From Algoriphagus sp. AGSA1 (GTDB lineage: Bacteria > Bacteroidota > Bacteroidia > Cytophagales > Cyclobacteriaceae): a stretch of DNA of 64,000 nucleotides. The position numbers were made by a program, and so were the translations under genes. The stretch's first letter is position 1; the number at the start of each line of letters is the position of its first letter. Under the pieces are notes generated by a model. That model made no database searches. It was given only the letters and a program-made list of their open reading frames with translations, and was not told where the DNA came from. Positions 62,201 to 64,000 of this stretch are shown piece after piece. The DNA is taken from assembly GCF_021390545.1 (NCBI RefSeq), contig NZ_JAJUWR010000006.1:170773-234772 (forward strand), given 5' to 3'.

Positions 62201-63351
62201 ATGTGAAAAAAATCTCCCAAAAACTACTGACCATTCTGCTACGAGTTTCTGCTTCCAGTGGAGCTGCTGTTCAATTGATAGAAAGAAAAGGACAACTGGG
62301 GCAGAGAGGGGAAATGCAGCTGATCAGTAACCGAAAAAGAAAAAGAGAAATATTTGGAGAAATTGATTTATCCGGTCTCTTTTTGATGGCCTACCGAACT
62401 AAGGCTCCATTGATTTTTGATGAATTGGCTGATGATAATGGCTTTCCACAACTTCGGAAATTGAGCGAAGTCGGTATAAAATCCTGCATGATTTTCCCAC
62501 TTGGAATCTCGGATTCCCTATCTATTCTCGTTTATTTGGAAAGTAGTTTTTGCCTGGCCAATTATTCAAATGAAATCATCCGATGGGTTCGTATCATAGC
62601 AAGTCAGGGTGGGATAATACTTGAAAATGCCAGAATCTATGAAGAAAGCTTGGCTCTCAACGAAGAGATAAAGTTGGAAGTGCAGCAAAAACAGGAATTA
62701 ATGACACTAATCGAGCAGCAGAAAAACGTCCATATCAAAGATTTGCTGAAAGTACAAGAATATGAGCGGGAGAGAATTGCAGGTGATTTGCATGATAGCT
62801 TGGGATCTCAACTTTCAACAATAAAAATCCGACTGGCAAATATCTTTGAAAAATATAGTGAGAGACAGCTGACACAGGAAGGTAATGAAACCTTGGAAAA
62901 ACTGGACAGAGCAATAGGAGAGGTCCGTAAAATTGCACACCATATGTCCCCTGTTTCCTTAAGGCGCTTTGGCCTCTCCTCTGCCTTGCAGTCACTGATA
63001 GAGGATGTCAATGAATCAACTTCTATCCAAGCAGAACTACAAGTACTCGGCCTACATAATAGATTGGATGATCAAATAGAATTGACGGTGTATAGGATTT
63101 GCCAGGAACTTATTCAAAATGTTCTGAAGCATGCCAATGCAAGACATCTTCGGGTTCAAATAATTAATCACGAGGATGAATTGAATATCACCGTCGATGA
63201 CGATGGGACGGGGCTGCAAAAAGACCAAAAGGATTGGGGAATGGGGCTACTCGGCATTGAGGCAAAAGTGCAGATGCTTAAAGGTACTTTTATCATAGAG
63301 AACCAGCCAAACCAAGGTTGCCTCGTGGTTATTGATATACCGATTTTCTAA
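59215..63351 (+). CDS. very long sensor histidine kinase: AAA ATPase, TPR, GAF, NarX-type kinase
   Basis: A 1378-residue cytoplasmic protein without TM segments. Walker A GKSGAGKT at 47-54 and Walker B LILFTDD at 171-177 make an AAA/STAND-like ATPase. A long helical TPR-like middle (about 390-980) follows, then a GAF-like domain (about 985-1140), a coiled coil and the HisKA_3 domain with ERERIAGDLHDSLGSQL (phospho-acceptor H1193). The ATPase ends with ELIQNVLKHANARHLRVQII and DDDGTGLQ. The N-terminal Ser/Thr kinase domain common in such proteins is absent. The likely partner is the NarL regulator at 56454. Confidence 0.9.
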   Translation: MQDPFINSNSTQEEVSIHNLLLDQLDGCLKKMLHPSNTLWTGAVIIGKSGAGKTFLIEKHLLNSTYDVLISRQSQQLQNVPYAGLKLAIGNYLRSKFREMDPESFVSFSEGLNLALGENFALMCEYIPELMMLGIKGEKQEISNTPKMENQLYFLFKVLFEFFSDFSDQVLILFTDDLQWIDGSSASLLQYLLTHIPPSKLLWLGAVRDSKEDLGQVDQLIGSLGFDQKHIQRIELGEFSLHQSQDFIGQLLEGKCESTTSTLIHKLGKGNPALLTSLVHALVQEKLLERNSEGWTGNIPKIKARFQGINSTQFYQERFNSLPSSAKKIVELNACAEVLSEGDMELLFRDISDGKTALAYLDSEGILSMQNGKYMFVESYFGEFIYSRLTSQEKSLYHLQLAQILLRDNFSLLSNSDKVIIAQHLQLAIESITNTGEKVHAATILLEVARMQKDENAYSQAKVFLKASLELLKGLRWDEVNPILFQVHLESAKVEYLLGEYDLAEIKLDYLIEHLRIIKHRSEAFELKIVINNHLGRYRKAVVILKEILAELGIELPLNEQELGRQIQVFQTNLSTKNPQQTILFDPNELEIQPLILRLLYIGGMAMHHTSESLMTWAALQLIQRSRFFNLPNLSTIGYVSYGRMQIIAGELSEGYEYGKMGLDINTALEDLQYRCRVLGVFAFYIQPWKRAFDESTMLLKEGMEVGRKSGDLIGLYILKTHLFNLHFLSGKPISGLLSFDFKESYPGMELTYYITHYQKELIKYLTTESPFLSLPKQNPSGLAAKLTLQEERFYRNYVLARYFFLFGYYGQAKISAKEADANKKLQQGSPLVPANILIMSLAITQDWANLAKEEQMENRLWLNNVLADLSTWYHHAPANYASDYWLLKAEIERISGENESQIEQNYQRACQAVEGNLYQVALANELTGKYYLSINDYSSAKLCFLESVRYYELWEAKRKVRQLVRQYSFLFDPAIKKDNPLDIENILRELGGELDVKKISQKLLTILLRVSASSGAAVQLIERKGQLGQRGEMQLISNRKRKREIFGEIDLSGLFLMAYRTKAPLIFDELADDNGFPQLRKLSEVGIKSCMIFPLGISDSLSILVYLESSFCLANYSNEIIRWVRIIASQGGIILENARIYEESLALNEEIKLEVQQKQELMTLIEQQKNVHIKDLLKVQEYERERIAGDLHDSLGSQLSTIKIRLANIFEKYSERQLTQEGNETLEKLDRAIGEVRKIAHHMSPVSLRRFGLSSALQSLIEDVNESTSIQAELQVLGLHNRLDDQIELTVYRICQELIQNVLKHANARHLRVQIINHEDELNITVDDDGTGLQKDQKDWGMGLLGIEAKVQMLKGTFIIENQPNQGCLVVIDIPIF

Positions 63352-63454
63352 TTGAATTCTGTAAATTAAGAGATATCCTGACGGGATTCCCAACAGTTGG
63401 CTATTAGATTTGAGAGAAGGTTGACGCTGGACATCAATACGGAAAATTAATTAG

Positions 63455-63487
63455 TCCCCTTCCGTGGGGTACCCCAACGGAAGGGGA
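63455..63487. repeat. strong 15-bp imperfect hairpin
   Basis: TCCCCTTCCGT (63455-63465) and ACGGAAGGGGA (63477-63487) pair perfectly; GGGG-TA-CCCC extends the stem inside, with one bulged A. There is no T-run on either side, so it is not a clear terminator; it resembles a repetitive extragenic palindrome. Confidence 0.7.
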
Positions 63488-63500
63488 GGACAGAGTTAGA

Positions 63501-63814
63501 GTAACACTCCCTGCTACTATTTATGCTACAGACCTTCTTAGTGGTCAGTGGGTGCTGCCATTTGTTGTGTGTTGGAAAATGGCAAAATGAGGTTTGGGGA
63601 ATTAAAAAAGAGTATTCAGGGAATCACTGAGAGGATGCTTACGCTTCAGTTGCGAAAAATGGAAGCCAATAAGCTTATAAAGCGTACTGTTTATGCAGAA
63701 GTGCCACCACGTGTAGAATATGAAATGACTTCCATTACCCGGGAACTGGATCCCATTATTAAGGAATTGCAGGCATGGGGCGAGAAACACAGAAAAATGA
63801 TGGAACATACATGA
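63501..63814 (+). pseudogene. HxlR-family regulator with a frameshift
   Basis: In one frame the sequence reads LPATIYATDLLSGQWVLP, the N-terminal HxlR helix with the conserved LLSGxWxLP. Near 63560 it loses one nucleotide and the rest continues in another frame: CCVLENGKMRFGELKKSIQG, MLTLQLRKMEANKLIKRTVY and the wing EVPPRVEYEMTS, to a stop at 63812-63814. A GTG at 63548 could start an 88-residue form lacking the first helix. I take the whole as a pseudogene. It stands alone before the repeat array. Confidence 0.6.
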
Positions 63815-63858
63815 ATCCGAAGTGTTTTATCCAAAACTTGGTTCGGGTTGAAAACAGA

Positions 63859-63886
63859 AAAGCCACTGAAACCGATCAGTGGCTTT
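63859..63886 (-). terminator. terminator behind the tRNA-like fragment
   Basis: A perfect 11-bp stem AAAGCCACTGA (63859-63869) with TCAGTGGCTTT (63876-63886), loop 6 nt. On the minus strand it is followed by TTTTCTGTTTTC. Repeated at the window end (from 63982). Confidence 0.8.
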
Positions 63887-63887
63887 C

Positions 63888-63942
63888 GTCGGGGTGGCAG
63901 GATTCGAACCTACGACCTTCCCGATCAAAATCGGGACGCGAT
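63888..63942 (-). pseudogene. tRNA-Pro-like 3' fragment
   Basis: The minus strand reads CGCG, an anticodon-like hairpin (TCCCGA-TTTTGA-TCGGGA), AGGTC, the T arm GTAGG-TTCGAAT-CCTGC and the acceptor half CACCCCGAC. The matching 5' acceptor strand (CGGGGTG) and D arm are missing upstream, and the anticodon loop is not 7 nt, so it is not an intact tRNA. The T arm and acceptor match the usual Bacteroidota tRNA-Pro closely. Confidence 0.65.
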
Positions 63943-64000
63943 CATCACCATATCCAAAACTTGGTTTGGGTTGAAAACAGAAAAGCCACTGAAACTGATC

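Larger units (their letters stand above)
63828..64000. repeat. tandem repeat, 123-bp period, tRNA-derived; continues past the window
   Basis: The block starting TATCCAAAACTTGGTT at 63828 recurs at 63951 with only a few changes across 50 nt up to the window end. Each unit holds a terminator hairpin half and, in the complete unit, a tRNA-Pro-like 3' fragment on the minus strand. Confidence 0.85.

Noticed and set aside
63548..63814. A complete HxlR gene starting at GTG 63548
   Set aside because: It lacks the first winged-helix segment, which is readable in another frame immediately upstream, so a frameshift explains it better.
63888..63942. An intact tRNA (Gln TTG by a naive reading of the TTTTGA loop)
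   Set aside because: No 5' acceptor strand or D arm is present and the anticodon loop is not 7 nt; the T arm matches tRNA-Pro instead.
1..64000. CRISPR array, rRNA operon, prophage or integrase genes
   Set aside because: No regularly spaced short repeats, rRNA-like sequence, phage structural genes or recombinase motifs were seen.

Overview
The window comes from a Bacteroidota genome. The evidence is two SusC/SusD pairs, a TonB receptor, LytTR and AraC regulators, promoter boxes of the TTG-N19-TAnnTTTG type, and Cytophagales-style small families. The overall flavour resembles Cyclobacteriaceae (Algoriphagus-like); that rank is an inference from gene content, not a measured placement.

Layout. 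1-2000 holds the end of a TonB receptor and small or broken genes, including an acyl-carrier-like protein without its serine. 2-6.5 kb: AraC, SDR, DUF1097, NmrA-like reductase, AraC. 6.7-11.4 kb (minus strand): a lipoprotein with a zinc-peptidase motif, a small secreted protein, a LytTR regulator/histidine kinase pair and a small beta-barrel. 12-19 kb: an oxidoreductase/regulator island (four SDR genes with HxlR, AraC and Crp/Fnr regulators) with several decayed copies. 19.7-24 kb: a Tat-exported molybdenum hydroxylase operon ([2Fe-2S] subunit, c-type cytochrome, molybdopterin subunit). Its TetR regulator carries the same operator-promoter as the operon. 24-28.6 kb: tandem aldo-keto reductases, HxlR/NmrA divergent pair, small genes and an SDR fragment.

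29.6-40.9 kb is a polysaccharide utilisation locus: a membrane-spanning one-component regulator (kelch sensor, one TM, OmpR/BTAD-type output), SusC, SusD, DUF3823, a GH71/99-like lipoprotein and a wrecked GMC oxidoreductase gene. 40.9-47.3 kb: a second LytTR/kinase pair, an ABC ATPase, an ABC-permease/M1-peptidase fusion and a cupin. 47.4-48.6 kb is a gene graveyard with DUF2975/YozG-like remnants and a gutted Wadjet (JetA/JetB) locus. 49-56 kb (minus strand): a second locus with SusC, SusD and a metallophosphoesterase/PQQ-propeller protein. 56.4-63.4 kb: a NarL-type regulator and a 1378-residue AAA/TPR/GAF histidine kinase flank a sugar kinase and MurQ, suggesting cell-wall sugar recycling. 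The right edge enters a 123-bp-period tandem repeat built on a tRNA-Pro-like 3' fragment and its terminator.

The most unusual signal is a short element present three times just upstream of PUL lipoprotein genes. Each copy encodes a 28-35-codon reading frame beginning MKSSM and stopping 4 nt before the next gene's ATG. Its ends are inverted repeats, and one copy is interrupted by a REP-like palindrome. The window is also rich in gene remnants (about a dozen), which suggests a region of high turnover.
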